64,000 bases of DNA, taken from positions 451,771 through 515,770 of the forward strand of contig JACGXE010000003.1 of the NCBI GenBank assembly GCA_014138095.1. The letters run 5' to 3'. Positions within the stretch are counted from its first letter, which is position 1, and each line of letters opens with the position of its first letter. Below, in pieces: positions 1 to 8,435 of the stretch. Both the position numbers and the translations under genes were made by a program. Source of the stretch: Ochrobactrum sp. RH2CCR150 (GTDB taxonomy: Bacteria; Pseudomonadota; Alphaproteobacteria; Rhizobiales; Rhizobiaceae). The notes under the pieces are model-generated. The model had not been told where the DNA came from. It searched no databases and was given only the letters and a program-made list of their open reading frames with translations.

Positions 1-1374
1 TTTGCGCTTTTGTATTTCGGTCTGACGCTGATCGTCCTTCTGTCTGCAATCTGGACTGGTATCGCGGTCGCGGATCGTCTGGTGCGCCCGATCCGCCTGC
101 TGATTGGTGCAGCCGATGACGTAACCGCCGGTGATCTCGACGTATCCGTTCCCGTTCGCTCTTCAGATGGCGACGTGGGCGCCTTGTCGGGCACCTTCAA
201 CAACATGGTTGCGGAGCTGAAGAGCCAGCGCAACGAACTGATTTCTGCCAAAGATCAGATCGACGAACGTCGCCGCTTCTCGGAAGCCGTGCTTTCGGGC
301 GTCACGGCGGGCGTGATCGGTATCGAAACCGATGGATCGATCTCGATTCTCAACCGCTCGGCGGAACACATGTTCGGCGTTACATCGCAGGACGCTGTTG
401 GCAAGAGCCTGAGCAGTATTGCGCCGGAAGTCGGTCAGGCTTTCGAAGTCGCGCGGACTGCCGACAAGACGGTTCACCGCGAACAGGTGAGCATGACGCG
501 CAACGGTGTGGCGCGTACATTCAACGTGCAGGTCACCGTCGAAGACATTGAATCTGAAGATCATTCTTACGTCGTGACAGTGGATGACATCACGGATCTC
601 GTGCAAGCGCAGCGCACCTCCGCTTGGGCTGATGTTGCGCGCCGCATCGCGCATGAAATCAAGAACCCGCTGACCCCGATCCAGCTTTCGGCTGAACGCA
701 TTCGCCGTCGTTATGGCAAGGTCATTACCGAGGACCGTGAAGTCTTCGATCAATGCACCGACACTATTATCCGGCAGGTTGGTGATATTGGCCGCATGGT
801 TGACGAGTTCTCCGCTTTTGCGCGCATGCCGAAGCCGGAAATGCGGCAGATGGATATGCGCGAAGCCTTGCGCGAAGCATCGTTCCTGATCGAAGTCAGC
901 CGCAGCGACATCAAATTCGAAAATGATTTCGGACCGGAGAAACTGACTGGTTCTTTTGACAGCCGTCTGATCGGTCAGGCTTTCGGTAATGTCATCAAGA
1001 ATGCGAGCGAAGCGATTGATGCCGTTGCCAAGGAAGAACGCGGTGAAGGGCACATTCTCATTCGATCTTACAAGGCGGATGGCCAGTTGTTTGTCGACGT
1101 GATCGACAATGGCAAGGGGCTGCCCGGCGATGACCGTCAGAAGCTGCTTGAGCCTTATATGACCACGCGTGAAAAGGGTACGGGGCTAGGCCTCGCCATC
1201 GTTCGCAAGATCGTTGAGGATCACGGCGGACATCTCGAATTGCATGACGCGCCAGCGGATTTCCACGGAGGTCGTGGCGCAATGATACGGATGGTCTTTC
1301 CAGATACGCAGGCCGGTATGACCGAGGCTGCCAATGGAAATGACACGACAAAGATAGTTGGACAGGTGAATTGA
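1..1374 (+). CDS. ntrY: NtrY sensor histidine kinase (5' end outside window)
   Basis: This is the C-terminal part of the membrane sensor kinase of the NtrYX nitrogen/redox two-component system; 457 residues are visible and the reading frame is open to base 1, so the real start lies upstream. The visible part begins in a transmembrane segment, followed by a HAMP linker (about residues 20-75), a PAS domain (about 95-205), a HisKA dimerisation helix with the H-box AHEIKNPL (phospho-accepting His codon at 652-654), and a HATPase domain with DNGKGLP and GTGLGLAI boxes near the end. One base separates its stop from the ntrX start, so the two are co-transcribed. NtrY phosphorylates NtrX. The identity is firm from domain order and the ntrX neighbour. 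Confidence 0.95.
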   Translation, partial: FALLYFGLTLIVLLSAIWTGIAVADRLVRPIRLLIGAADDVTAGDLDVSVPVRSSDGDVGALSGTFNNMVAELKSQRNELISAKDQIDERRRFSEAVLSGVTAGVIGIETDGSISILNRSAEHMFGVTSQDAVGKSLSSIAPEVGQAFEVARTADKTVHREQVSMTRNGVARTFNVQVTVEDIESEDHSYVVTVDDITDLVQAQRTSAWADVARRIAHEIKNPLTPIQLSAERIRRRYGKVITEDREVFDQCTDTIIRQVGDIGRMVDEFSAFARMPKPEMRQMDMREALREASFLIEVSRSDIKFENDFGPEKLTGSFDSRLIGQAFGNVIKNASEAIDAVAKEERGEGHILIRSYKADGQLFVDVIDNGKGLPGDDRQKLLEPYMTTREKGTGLGLAIVRKIVEDHGGHLELHDAPADFHGGRGAMIRMVFPDTQAGMTEAANGNDTTKIVGQVN

Positions 1375-1375
1375 T

Positions 1376-2737
1376 ATGGCAGCCGATATTCTTGTAGTTG
1401 ATGACGAAGCGGATATCCGGGAGCTCGTAGCTGGTATTCTCAGCGATGAGGGTCATGAAACCCGTACCGCCTTCGATGCGGATAGTGCACTGGCGGCCAT
1501 TGGTGACCGCGTGCCGCGACTGGTGTTTCTGGACATCTGGCTTCAGGGCAGCCGTCTTGACGGTCTGGCTTTGCTGGATGAAATCAAGAAATTGCATCCT
1601 GATCTGCCGGTGGTCATGATATCCGGTCACGGCAATATCGAGACGGCGGTTTCCGCTATCCGACGCGGTGCTTACGACTTTATCGAAAAGCCCTTCAAGG
1701 CAGATCGATTGATCCTCGTTGCCGAGCGCGCGTTGGAAACCTCCAAGCTGAAACGCGAAGTTTCCAATCTGCGCAAGCGTTCCGGCGAAAGTATGGAGCT
1801 GATCGGCGCATCGCTGGCCATGAGCCAGTTGAAACAGACCATTGAGCGCGTCGCGCCTACCAACAGCCGTATCATGATCACTGGCCCTTCGGGTGCTGGT
1901 AAGGAACTAGCGGCCCGTGCCATTCACGCGCAATCGACCCGCGCCAACGGACCTTTTGTCACCGTGAACGCTGCGACGATCACGCCGGAGCGCATGGAGA
2001 TCGAGCTTTTCGGCACGGAAATGGATGGTGGCGAGCGCAAGGTCGGGGCTCTGGAAGAAGCGCATGGCGGCATTCTCTATCTCGACGAAGTCGCCGATAT
2101 GCCGCGCGAAACGCAAAATAAGATTCTGCGCGTACTGGTTGATCAACAGTTTGAGCGCGTCGGCGGCACCAAGCGCGTCAAGGTTGATGTGCGCATCATT
2201 TCGTCAACGGCACAGAATCTGGAAGGGATGATTGCCGAAGGCACATTCCGTGAAGACCTGTTCCATCGCCTGTCGGTTGTGCCGGTGCAGGTTCCGCCGC
2301 TCGCAGCGCGTCGCGAAGACATTCCGTCGCTTGTCGAATATTTCATGACCCAGATCGCCGGGCAGGCAGGCATCAAACCACGCAAGATCGGTGCCGATGC
2401 CATGGCCGTGCTTCAGGCCCATAGCTGGCCGGGCAATATTCGTCAGCTTCGCAACAATGTGGAACGCCTGATGATTCTGGCCCGCGGTGACGATGCCGAT
2501 GCACCGGTGACGGCTGATCTTCTGCCTGCCGAAATCGGGGACACGCTGCCGCGTGCGCCAACGGAATCAGACCAGCACATCATGGCTCTGCCGCTGCGTG
2601 AAGCGCGCGAGCGTTTCGAAAAGGAATATCTGATCGCTCAGATCAACCGTTTTGGTGGCAATATTTCGCGCACTGCGGAATTTGTCGGCATGGAACGCTC
2701 CGCTCTTCATCGTAAATTGAAATCACTCGGCGTATAA
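1376..2737 (+). CDS. ntrX: NtrX NtrC-family response regulator
   Basis: This 453-residue response regulator is the partner of NtrY. The receiver domain (1-120) has the acidic pocket D9/D10 and phospho-acceptor D53. An AAA+ domain follows, with Walker A GPSGAGKE near residue 170 and Walker B-like LYLDEVADM. A Fis-type helix-turn-helix lies at the end (about 410-453). The sigma54-contacting GAFTGA loop is missing: where NtrC proteins have it, this protein has GTEMDGGERKVG. It therefore probably does not activate sigma54 promoters in the usual way, a feature also known for other alphaproteobacterial NtrX proteins. It starts one base after ntrY and is followed 30 bases later by trkA. Confidence 0.95.
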   Translation: MAADILVVDDEADIRELVAGILSDEGHETRTAFDADSALAAIGDRVPRLVFLDIWLQGSRLDGLALLDEIKKLHPDLPVVMISGHGNIETAVSAIRRGAYDFIEKPFKADRLILVAERALETSKLKREVSNLRKRSGESMELIGASLAMSQLKQTIERVAPTNSRIMITGPSGAGKELAARAIHAQSTRANGPFVTVNAATITPERMEIELFGTEMDGGERKVGALEEAHGGILYLDEVADMPRETQNKILRVLVDQQFERVGGTKRVKVDVRIISSTAQNLEGMIAEGTFREDLFHRLSVVPVQVPPLAARREDIPSLVEYFMTQIAGQAGIKPRKIGADAMAVLQAHSWPGNIRQLRNNVERLMILARGDDADAPVTADLLPAEIGDTLPRAPTESDQHIMALPLREARERFEKEYLIAQINRFGGNISRTAEFVGMERSALHRKLKSLGV

Positions 2738-2767
2738 GCACCTGGTGATTTTACAAGCGGAGCAGCC

Positions 2768-4144
2768 ATGCGGGTGATCGTATGCGGAGCGGGGCAGGTC
2801 GGCTATGGCATAGCCGAGCGACTGGCCGCCGAGGAAAACGACGTTTCCGTCATCGATACGTCGGCGCGTCACATCGAAATCGTGCGTGACACGCTGGATG
2901 TGCGCGGATTCGTCGGTCATGGCTCGCAGCCGGACGTATTGGCTGCCGCTGGCGCAGACGAAGCGGACATGATTATCGCCGTTACGCTGTCTGACGAAGT
3001 GAACATGGTCGCCTGTCAGGTCGCGCATTCGGTGTTCAACGTGCCAACGAAGATTGCGCGCATCCGCGCCCAGTCTTATCTACAGGCCGAATATCAGGAC
3101 CTGTTTCTCCGCGAAAACCTGCCGATCGATGTGATCATTTCGCCCGAGCTGGAAGTGGGCGAGGTGGTGCTGCGCCGTATCGCCTTGCAGGGCGCGACGG
3201 ATGTTTTGCGCTTCGCAGATGATCGCGTCATCGGTCTTGCCATCGAATGTCTTGAAGAATGCCCGGTCATCAACACACCGCTGAAGCAATTGACCGATCT
3301 GTTTCCCGATCTGGCGGCAACGGTGGTGGGCGTGGTGCGCAATGAAAACCTGTTCATTCCGCGCTCGTCCGATGAGCTGAATGCAGGCGACCTCGCTTAT
3401 GTGGTCACCACCCGCGAGCAGGTGCGCCGCACGTTGTCACTGTTCGGACATGAAAAGCCGGAAGCGCGCCGCATCGTTATCGCGGGCGGTGGCAATATTG
3501 GGCTTTATGTCGCCAAGGCTATCGAAGACCGGAAATGGCAGACCCGTGTGAAGATGATCGAAAGCGATCATGAGCGCGCTTTCGCAATTGCCGATCAGTT
3601 GAAGCGGACCATGGTACTGCATGGTAGCGCGCTGGATCAGGCTTTGCTGCAAGAGGCCGATATTCAGGATGCCGATCTGATGGTGGCGCTCACCAATCAG
3701 GATCAGGTGAATATTCTATCCAGCATCATGGCGAAACGCCTTGGCTGCAAAAGCAATATGGCCTTGCTCAACACGGTCGCCTATCAGGATTTCACCCACA
3801 TGGTGGGGATCGACGCCTATATCAATCCGAAGGCGGTAACCGTTTCCAAAATTCTCCAGCATGTGCGTCGCGGCCGCATCCGTGCAGTCTACAGCGTCTA
3901 TCGCGACATGGCGGAAATCATTGAAGCTGAAGCGCTGGAAACATCGTCGCTCGTCGGCGCGCCGTTGCGTGATCTCGATCTGCCGGTCGGCTTGCGAATC
4001 GGCGCAATCTACCGGGACGGGCAGGTGATCCGCCCCAATGGCGATGTTCGCATCAAGCCGAAGGACCGGGTGGTGATTTTCGCCACGGCAGAAGCCGTCA
4101 AACATGTGGAACAGATGTTCCGCGTCAGCCTCGAATTCTTTTAA
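2768..4144 (+). CDS. trkA: Trk potassium uptake regulatory protein TrkA
   Basis: This 458-residue cytoplasmic protein gates the TrkH/TrkG potassium channel in response to bound NAD(H) or nucleotides. It is a tandem duplication of RCK_N plus RCK_C: the first Rossmann motif GAGQVGYG is near residue 7 and the second, GGGNIGLY, near residue 240, each followed by a C-terminal RCK_C lobe (about 140-220 and 370-455). Length and architecture match E. coli TrkA. The ATG start has a GGAG ribosome-binding site just upstream. It follows ntrX with a 30-base gap and may be co-transcribed with ntrYX, an order common in Rhizobiales. A terminator-like hairpin follows at 4188-4217. Confidence 0.95.
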   Translation: MRVIVCGAGQVGYGIAERLAAEENDVSVIDTSARHIEIVRDTLDVRGFVGHGSQPDVLAAAGADEADMIIAVTLSDEVNMVACQVAHSVFNVPTKIARIRAQSYLQAEYQDLFLRENLPIDVIISPELEVGEVVLRRIALQGATDVLRFADDRVIGLAIECLEECPVINTPLKQLTDLFPDLAATVVGVVRNENLFIPRSSDELNAGDLAYVVTTREQVRRTLSLFGHEKPEARRIVIAGGGNIGLYVAKAIEDRKWQTRVKMIESDHERAFAIADQLKRTMVLHGSALDQALLQEADIQDADLMVALTNQDQVNILSSIMAKRLGCKSNMALLNTVAYQDFTHMVGIDAYINPKAVTVSKILQHVRRGRIRAVYSVYRDMAEIIEAEALETSSLVGAPLRDLDLPVGLRIGAIYRDGQVIRPNGDVRIKPKDRVVIFATAEAVKHVEQMFRVSLEFF

Positions 4145-4187
4145 TCGTAGAAATCTGATATAGTTAATTAAGTATGAGTGATATAAA

Positions 4188-4217
4188 CCTCCAAGTTTTA
4201 TTTCTTGGGGGCTTTTT
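4188..4217 (+). terminator. Hairpin with T-run after trkA, abutting the next start codon
   Basis: An 8-bp stem (4188-4195 with 4204-4211, one T-G pair) is followed by CTTTTTA. It looks like the trkA terminator. The T-run ends directly at the glycosyltransferase ATG (4218), and the only purine-rich ribosome-binding candidate for that gene (GGGGG, 4207-4211) lies inside the stem. Confidence 0.6.
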
Positions 4218-5048
4218 ATGGACATTTGTACCTTTTGGTACGGACCTCGCTTACGTGAAGTCGATCAGATTTGTCTGGCGTCGATGGTCATGACGGGTCA
4301 GCGCGTGAAACTTTTTGCATACGCGCCAATTGAAAATGTACCCGCTGGCGTGGAATTGCATGACGCCAACACGATCTTGCCTGAACTCGCTTTCAAACGG
4401 CTTGATCCTGGCTATCCGGCCTTTCGTTCGTCACGCACCATTGTCCAGTTTAGCGATATTTTCCGTATCATGTTGATGAAGCACCGGCAGGGCGTGTGGC
4501 TCGACACCGATGTGTTTCTCGCGAAACAGTTCCATCCCGATCCGGCGAAGCCCTATCTTGCGCGCGAAAACAAATATCGGGTGGGCGTATCAGCGCTTTA
4601 TTTCCCGCATGATCATCCGATCATTGGCGAGTTCGAAGCCTATATGTCCGCGACCTATCCTCTGCCGCGATGGCTGGGATTGCGACGCGGTCGATTACGG
4701 CCACTCTATTACCGGACGATTGGCAAGGAAGTCACACCTGCCTCCATCGGGATCACGGTATTCGGCAATGACGGTATTTCGCGGCTCGCCCGCAAATACG
4801 GGATTTTCAAGAACGCGGCACCGCGTGAGAATTTCTACTATTGGGTCGGCAAGGATGCGACCCGTATCTACGATCCAGCCTACGGTCTGGAGCCACTCAA
4901 CCATCCGGACTTTATAGGCTTCCATGTCCATAAAAAACACAAGGCTGTTGTTTCATTACAACCCGGCAGTTTTTACATGTGGATGAGGGATCAGGTGAAA
5001 CCATTGCCCGAAAGTAATGATAATATTGAGCTTTCCAAGGCAAGCTGA
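4218..5048 (+). CDS. Glycosyltransferase with DXD motif (Gly_transf_sug/capsular type)
   Basis: This 276-residue protein resembles the small GT-A glycosyltransferases of the sugar-binding-region DXD family found in polysaccharide synthesis. The N-terminus (CTFWYGPRL) is the usual first beta strand of that family. The metal- and nucleotide-sugar-binding motif is WLDTDVFL (D96, T97, D98), preceded by the helix SDIFRIMLMK typical of the group. There is no signal peptide or membrane segment, so it is probably cytosolic or peripheral. Donor and acceptor sugars cannot be told. It sits alone between trkA and hfq, breaking an otherwise conserved order, and its start immediately follows a terminator-like hairpin, so translation may depend on RNA folding. 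Alternative: an LPS-modifying transferase. Confidence 0.75.
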   Translation: MDICTFWYGPRLREVDQICLASMVMTGQRVKLFAYAPIENVPAGVELHDANTILPELAFKRLDPGYPAFRSSRTIVQFSDIFRIMLMKHRQGVWLDTDVFLAKQFHPDPAKPYLARENKYRVGVSALYFPHDHPIIGEFEAYMSATYPLPRWLGLRRGRLRPLYYRTIGKEVTPASIGITVFGNDGISRLARKYGIFKNAAPRENFYYWVGKDATRIYDPAYGLEPLNHPDFIGFHVHKKHKAVVSLQPGSFYMWMRDQVKPLPESNDNIELSKAS

Positions 5049-5236
5049 TCACGCTGCGCTAACGTTGCTACCAATATTTGACACGTGTTCAACAAAATTG
5101 TCGGTTGCGCAAAGATTCCCATCCTGTTAACCGAAAGCTGAGGGCGAAGCAGTTGTCTTTCCACAGCAATTGCAGTTCCGTACTGGGGTCTGGCGTTCCG
5201 GTGCTTGATTTATGCAAATGCGCATGCTCGTCTACA

Positions 5237-5280
5237 GCACTTCCCGCAAAAGTGTGAAACGGTTTTGCGTTAGGAAATGC
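5237..5280 (+). repeat. Bru-RS-like dispersed repeat, short copy
   Basis: Core of the window-wide repeat: a sequence like GCATTTCC-AGCAAAAGT, then TGAAACGGTTTTGC and GGAAATGC. The copy lacks the distal half (AAACAAATAGATAGAGCGG). It lies 14 bases before a second, longer copy in the same orientation. Confidence 0.65.
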
Positions 5281-5294
5281 GACAAGGAATAACG

Positions 5295-5370
5295 GCATTT
5301 CCAGCAAAAGTCTGAAACGGTTTTGCTGGTCCAGAAATGCATGAAAACAAATAGATAGAGCGGGTTCACC
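5295..5370 (+). repeat. Bru-RS-like dispersed repeat, longer copy
   Basis: This copy contains the palindromic core GCATTTCCAGCAAAAG...TTTTGCTGG...GAAATGC and the distal block ATGAAAACAAATAGATAGAG. It matches the copies at 31797-31890 and 34932-35036 closely. Resemblance to the Brucella Bru-RS elements is from memory of that family. Confidence 0.7.
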
Positions 5371-5420
5371 GCTTTCACGTATCGCGAACAGGCTGCTGAT
5401 CGATTAAAGGAATAAAAACA

Positions 5421-5657
5421 ATGGCTGAACGATCGCAAAATCTTCAAGACCTTTTTCTGAACTCCGTACGCAAACAGAAGATCTCCCTGACGATTTTTCT
5501 GATCAATGGCGTAAAACTGACCGGTATTGTGACGTCTTTCGACAATTTCTGCGTGCTGCTGCGCCGCGATGGTCATTCGCAGCTTGTTTATAAGCACGCA
5601 ATTTCGACGATCATGCCGAGCCAGCCGGTTCAGATGTTCGAAGGTGAGGAAGCCTGA
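5421..5657 (+). CDS. hfq: RNA chaperone Hfq
   Basis: This 78-residue Sm-like protein forms a hexameric ring that pairs small RNAs with mRNAs. The Sm1 motif contains Q8, the [10 protein letters not shown] strand and F/Y residues; the Sm2 motif is LVYKHAIST with the conserved YKH triplet that lines the proximal uridine-binding site. The protein has no long acidic C-terminal tail, as usual in Rhizobiales. It is immediately upstream of hflX (186-base gap), an arrangement shared across proteobacteria. The start is ATG with AAAGGA upstream. Two repeat copies sit just before its leader. Confidence 0.98.
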
Positions 5658-5842
5658 CGCTTTCCGAATTCCATTCGGGTGTAGCGGCTTCGTCCATCGA
5701 TGTCGCGTCGCCCTGATGTATTGTTAGGCGATTATTCCGGGTTCCAGCCATGGGACTCGGATACAATTGCTTTAACGCCCGGGGCGTCTTCTATTTGAAA
5801 CACGCATAGCGGCGACCTATTTGTGCTTGATGATGGAGCGCA

Positions 5843-7306
5843 ATGTCTCTGCTCTCCCCGGAGAATATTTATTTGTCCAAATTCAAGGATAAAAACGCGT
5901 CGTCTTTCGACGCGCATAAAGACGATGCAAACAAGGGCTACGGCCTTTCCGAACAAGAACCGACCAGAGCTGCCGTTGTCGTTCCCATTTTGCCGGAGCG
6001 CTATAATGCCAACGGTTCAGGCGAAGAAGGTGCACGCACGCAGTTTCAGCGCTCCAGTGAAGCGCGCTTGGAAGAAGCTGTCGGTCTGGCGCGCGCTATC
6101 GATCTTGAAATCATTCATGCCGAGGTCGCGGTCATTGCCAATCCGCGACCCGCAACTTTGCTTGGCGCGGGCAAGGTCGAAGCCATTGCCGATACGGTCA
6201 AGGAAAACGACATCGGGCTGGTTATTGTCGATCATGCTCTGACGCCGGTACAACAGCGTAATCTCGAAAAGGAATGGAACGTCAAGGTCATCGACCGCAC
6301 GGGCCTGATTCTTGAGATTTTCGGCGAGCGCGCACGTACCAAGGAAGGTGCGTTGCAGGTCGAACTGGCGCATCTGAATTATCAGAAGGGCCGTCTGGTT
6401 CGCAGCTGGACCCACCTGGAGCGTCAGCGCGGTGGTGGCGGCTTCCTTGGCGGTCCGGGTGAAACCCAGATCGAAGCCGACCGTCGGCTGTTGCAGGACA
6501 AGATTCTGAAGATCAAGCGTGAACTTGAAACAGTTGTTCGCACACGCACGCTGCATCGCCAGAAGCGGCGCAAGGTGCCGCATCCGATTGTTGCGCTTGT
6601 CGGCTATACCAATGCCGGTAAATCGACGCTGTTCAACCGCATGACCGGTGCCGAAGTACTGGCCGAAGATATGCTCTTCGCCACGCTTGATCCGACACTG
6701 CGCCGCATTCGTCTGCCTCATGGCGAGACGGTGATCCTGTCCGATACGGTGGGCTTCATTTCCAATCTGCCGCACCATCTGGTGGCAGCCTTCCGCGCCA
6801 CGCTGGAAGAAGTGGTGGAGGCCGATCTCATTTTGCACGTGCGCGATATTTCCGACCCGGATAATGCCGCGCAGGCAGAAGATGTCGAGAATATCCTTGC
6901 TGGTCTCGGTATCGAGCCGCAGGATCGCAAGCGCGTCGTGGAAATCTGGAACAAGATTGACAATCTCGACGAGAGCGGCCGCGAGGCGGCATTGCGTCTG
7001 GCCGCTGCCGGTGGTGATGAAGGCCGCCCGATACCCCTGTCAGCCATCACAGGCGAGGGCGTTGATCGCTTGCTTAGTCTGATCGAAACACGGATAGCGG
7101 GCGTGCTTGGCGCTATCGATATCGTTCTTTCGCCTTTCGAACTGCACATACTGAACTGGATCTACGAGCACGGCAGTGAAGTGCAGCGCGAAGACCGGGA
7201 AGACGGTTCGGTTCGGGTCAAGGCGCGTCTCACGGAAGTGGCGCGCCGGACGCTCGACGACAAGCGCGGCATCAAGCCGGAGAAGCCGGAAAACGACTGG
7301 GATTAG
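5843..7306 (+). CDS. hflX: Ribosome-splitting GTPase HflX
   Basis: This 487-residue GTPase binds the 50S subunit and rescues stalled ribosomes under heat stress. The N-terminal HflX domain (about 60-210) contains LGAGKVEAI, the linker a glycine-rich GGGGFLGGPGETQIE loop, and the G domain starts at residue 254 with the P-loop GYTNAGKS, then DTVGFI (G3) and NKID (G4). It is longer than E. coli HflX (426) because of an N-terminal extension of about 50 residues. ATG 5843 has GGAG a few bases upstream; an internal start cannot be excluded. Placement after hfq fits the family. Confidence 0.95.
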   Translation: MSLLSPENIYLSKFKDKNASSFDAHKDDANKGYGLSEQEPTRAAVVVPILPERYNANGSGEEGARTQFQRSSEARLEEAVGLARAIDLEIIHAEVAVIANPRPATLLGAGKVEAIADTVKENDIGLVIVDHALTPVQQRNLEKEWNVKVIDRTGLILEIFGERARTKEGALQVELAHLNYQKGRLVRSWTHLERQRGGGGFLGGPGETQIEADRRLLQDKILKIKRELETVVRTRTLHRQKRRKVPHPIVALVGYTNAGKSTLFNRMTGAEVLAEDMLFATLDPTLRRIRLPHGETVILSDTVGFISNLPHHLVAAFRATLEEVVEADLILHVRDISDPDNAAQAEDVENILAGLGIEPQDRKRVVEIWNKIDNLDESGREAALRLAAAGGDEGRPIPLSAITGEGVDRLLSLIETRIAGVLGAIDIVLSPFELHILNWIYEHGSEVQREDREDGSVRVKARLTEVARRTLDDKRGIKPEKPENDWD

Positions 7307-7422
7307 TCATGATTCCGTGAGGGACCGAGCACCACTTGCGGAACAGGGGCGCAACGCCCTATGTATGGTAGTCCGACGATTCAAATCCACTCAATTCGCA
7401 TCATTACATCCAGAGGCCCATA

Positions 7423-8052
7423 ATGAGAGATCCGATTGAAACCGTCATGAACCTCGTGCCGATGGTGGTCGAGCAGACCAACCGTGGCGAGCGGGCCTAT
7501 GATATTTTCTCGCGCCTTCTGAAAGAGCGCATCATCTTCGTCAACGGACCGGTCGAAGACGGCATGTCGATGCTGGTTTGCGCGCAGCTTCTGTTCCTTG
7601 AAGCCGAGAATCCGAAAAAAGAGATCAACATGTACATCAACTCGCCGGGTGGCGTGGTGACGTCCGGCATGGCGATCTACGACACGATGCAGTTCATCCG
7701 TCCGCCGGTATCCACGCTCTGCATGGGGCAGGCCGCATCGATGGGCTCACTGCTTCTGACGGCAGGTGCAACCGGCCAGCGTTATGCGCTGCCAAATGCC
7801 CGCATCATGGTTCACCAGCCTTCGGGCGGCTTCCAGGGTCAGGCGTCCGATATCGAACGTCATGCGCAGGACATCATCAAGATGAAGCGCCGTCTGAACG
7901 AAGTTTATGTGAAGCACACGGGCCGCGACTACGAAACCATCGAACGCACGCTCGACCGCGATCATTTCATGACCGCCCAGGAAGCGCTCGAATTCGGTCT
8001 CATCGACAAGGTCGTTGAAGCACGCGATGTGAGCGCCGACGAATCGAAGTGA
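7423..8052 (+). CDS. clpP: ATP-dependent Clp protease proteolytic subunit ClpP
   Basis: This 209-residue serine peptidase forms the tetradecameric barrel that degrades substrates unfolded by ClpX or ClpA. The catalytic triad is complete: S105 in [10 protein letters not shown]130 in MVHQPSGG, and an Asp near residue 179 ([11 protein letters not shown]). Length is standard. The short N-terminus contains the usual propeptide region. It lies 384 bases upstream of clpX on the same strand; a hairpin directly after the stop suggests at least partial separation of the two transcripts. Some Rhizobiales have several clpP genes; this one next to clpX is the canonical copy. Confidence 0.97.
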   Translation: MRDPIETVMNLVPMVVEQTNRGERAYDIFSRLLKERIIFVNGPVEDGMSMLVCAQLLFLEAENPKKEINMYINSPGGVVTSGMAIYDTMQFIRPPVSTLCMGQAASMGSLLLTAGATGQRYALPNARIMVHQPSGGFQGQASDIERHAQDIIKMKRRLNEVYVKHTGRDYETIERTLDRDHFMTAQEALEFGLIDKVVEARDVSADESK

Positions 8053-8435
8053 GCCTGAATCCGGCTCGCTTCCAATTTTTGGCCCCTTTTGCCACAAAAG
8101 GGGCTCAATTCTTGGACCAACGTGAAGGTTAACGCGCCGCGTTAAGCATCTGTTGGGCATCAAGGCGCTAAAGTTGGTCAGATCAGGCCGAATCTTTGCC
8201 GGGAACTTATTTTTTGTTTGTTCGAAGGTTCAGGTTCTGCAAAAGTCACTGAAAGACTCCTTCGGTCGGGGAGTCTGCGGTGAACGGAAACCTAGAGACT
8301 ACAGGGACAGTGCGTATCAACTGTCATTGTGACCGGTAGAAGGAGTGTTTTTCCTTCTTTACTGGGTCCGAACCGGAAGAAACGATCGGAATGAACAGCC
8401 CAAGGTTCGTTTCGGTTTATTGAAAGGAAACTGCA
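8053..8435. other. clpP-clpX intergenic region
   Basis: This 383-base gap contains the clpP hairpin, a small inverted repeat GAGCC/GGCTC right after the clpP stop (8051-8067) and a second hairpin (GACTCC...GGGAGTC, about 8252-8273). The remainder presumably holds the clpX promoter; I could not pick out a convincing sigma32 or sigma70 match. No small gene is evident. Confidence 0.4.
8082..8110 (+). terminator. Hairpin after clpP
   Basis: A perfect 10-bp stem GCCCCTTTTG/CAAAAGGGGC (8082-8091 with 8095-8104) with a 3-base loop. It is followed by TCAATTCTT rather than a clean T-run, so termination may be incomplete. Confidence 0.5.

Larger units (their letters stand above)
5049..5420. other. Intergenic region upstream of hfq, largely repeat sequence
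   Basis: This 372-base gap holds no convincing gene. The middle is filled by two tandem copies of a dispersed palindromic repeat (5237-5280 and 5295-5370, listed separately). The last 50 bases should contain the hfq promoter and leader; AAAGGAATAAAAACA directly upstream of the ATG supplies the ribosome-binding site. Confidence 0.6.

Noticed and set aside
5232..5597. 121-codon minus-strand frame over the repeats and hfq
   Set aside because: It is made of repeat sequence and the complement of hfq.
8219..8237. Cluster of GTTC words upstream of clpX as an SOS box
   Set aside because: The spacings between the GTTC words are 4, 2 and 10 bases, not 7.
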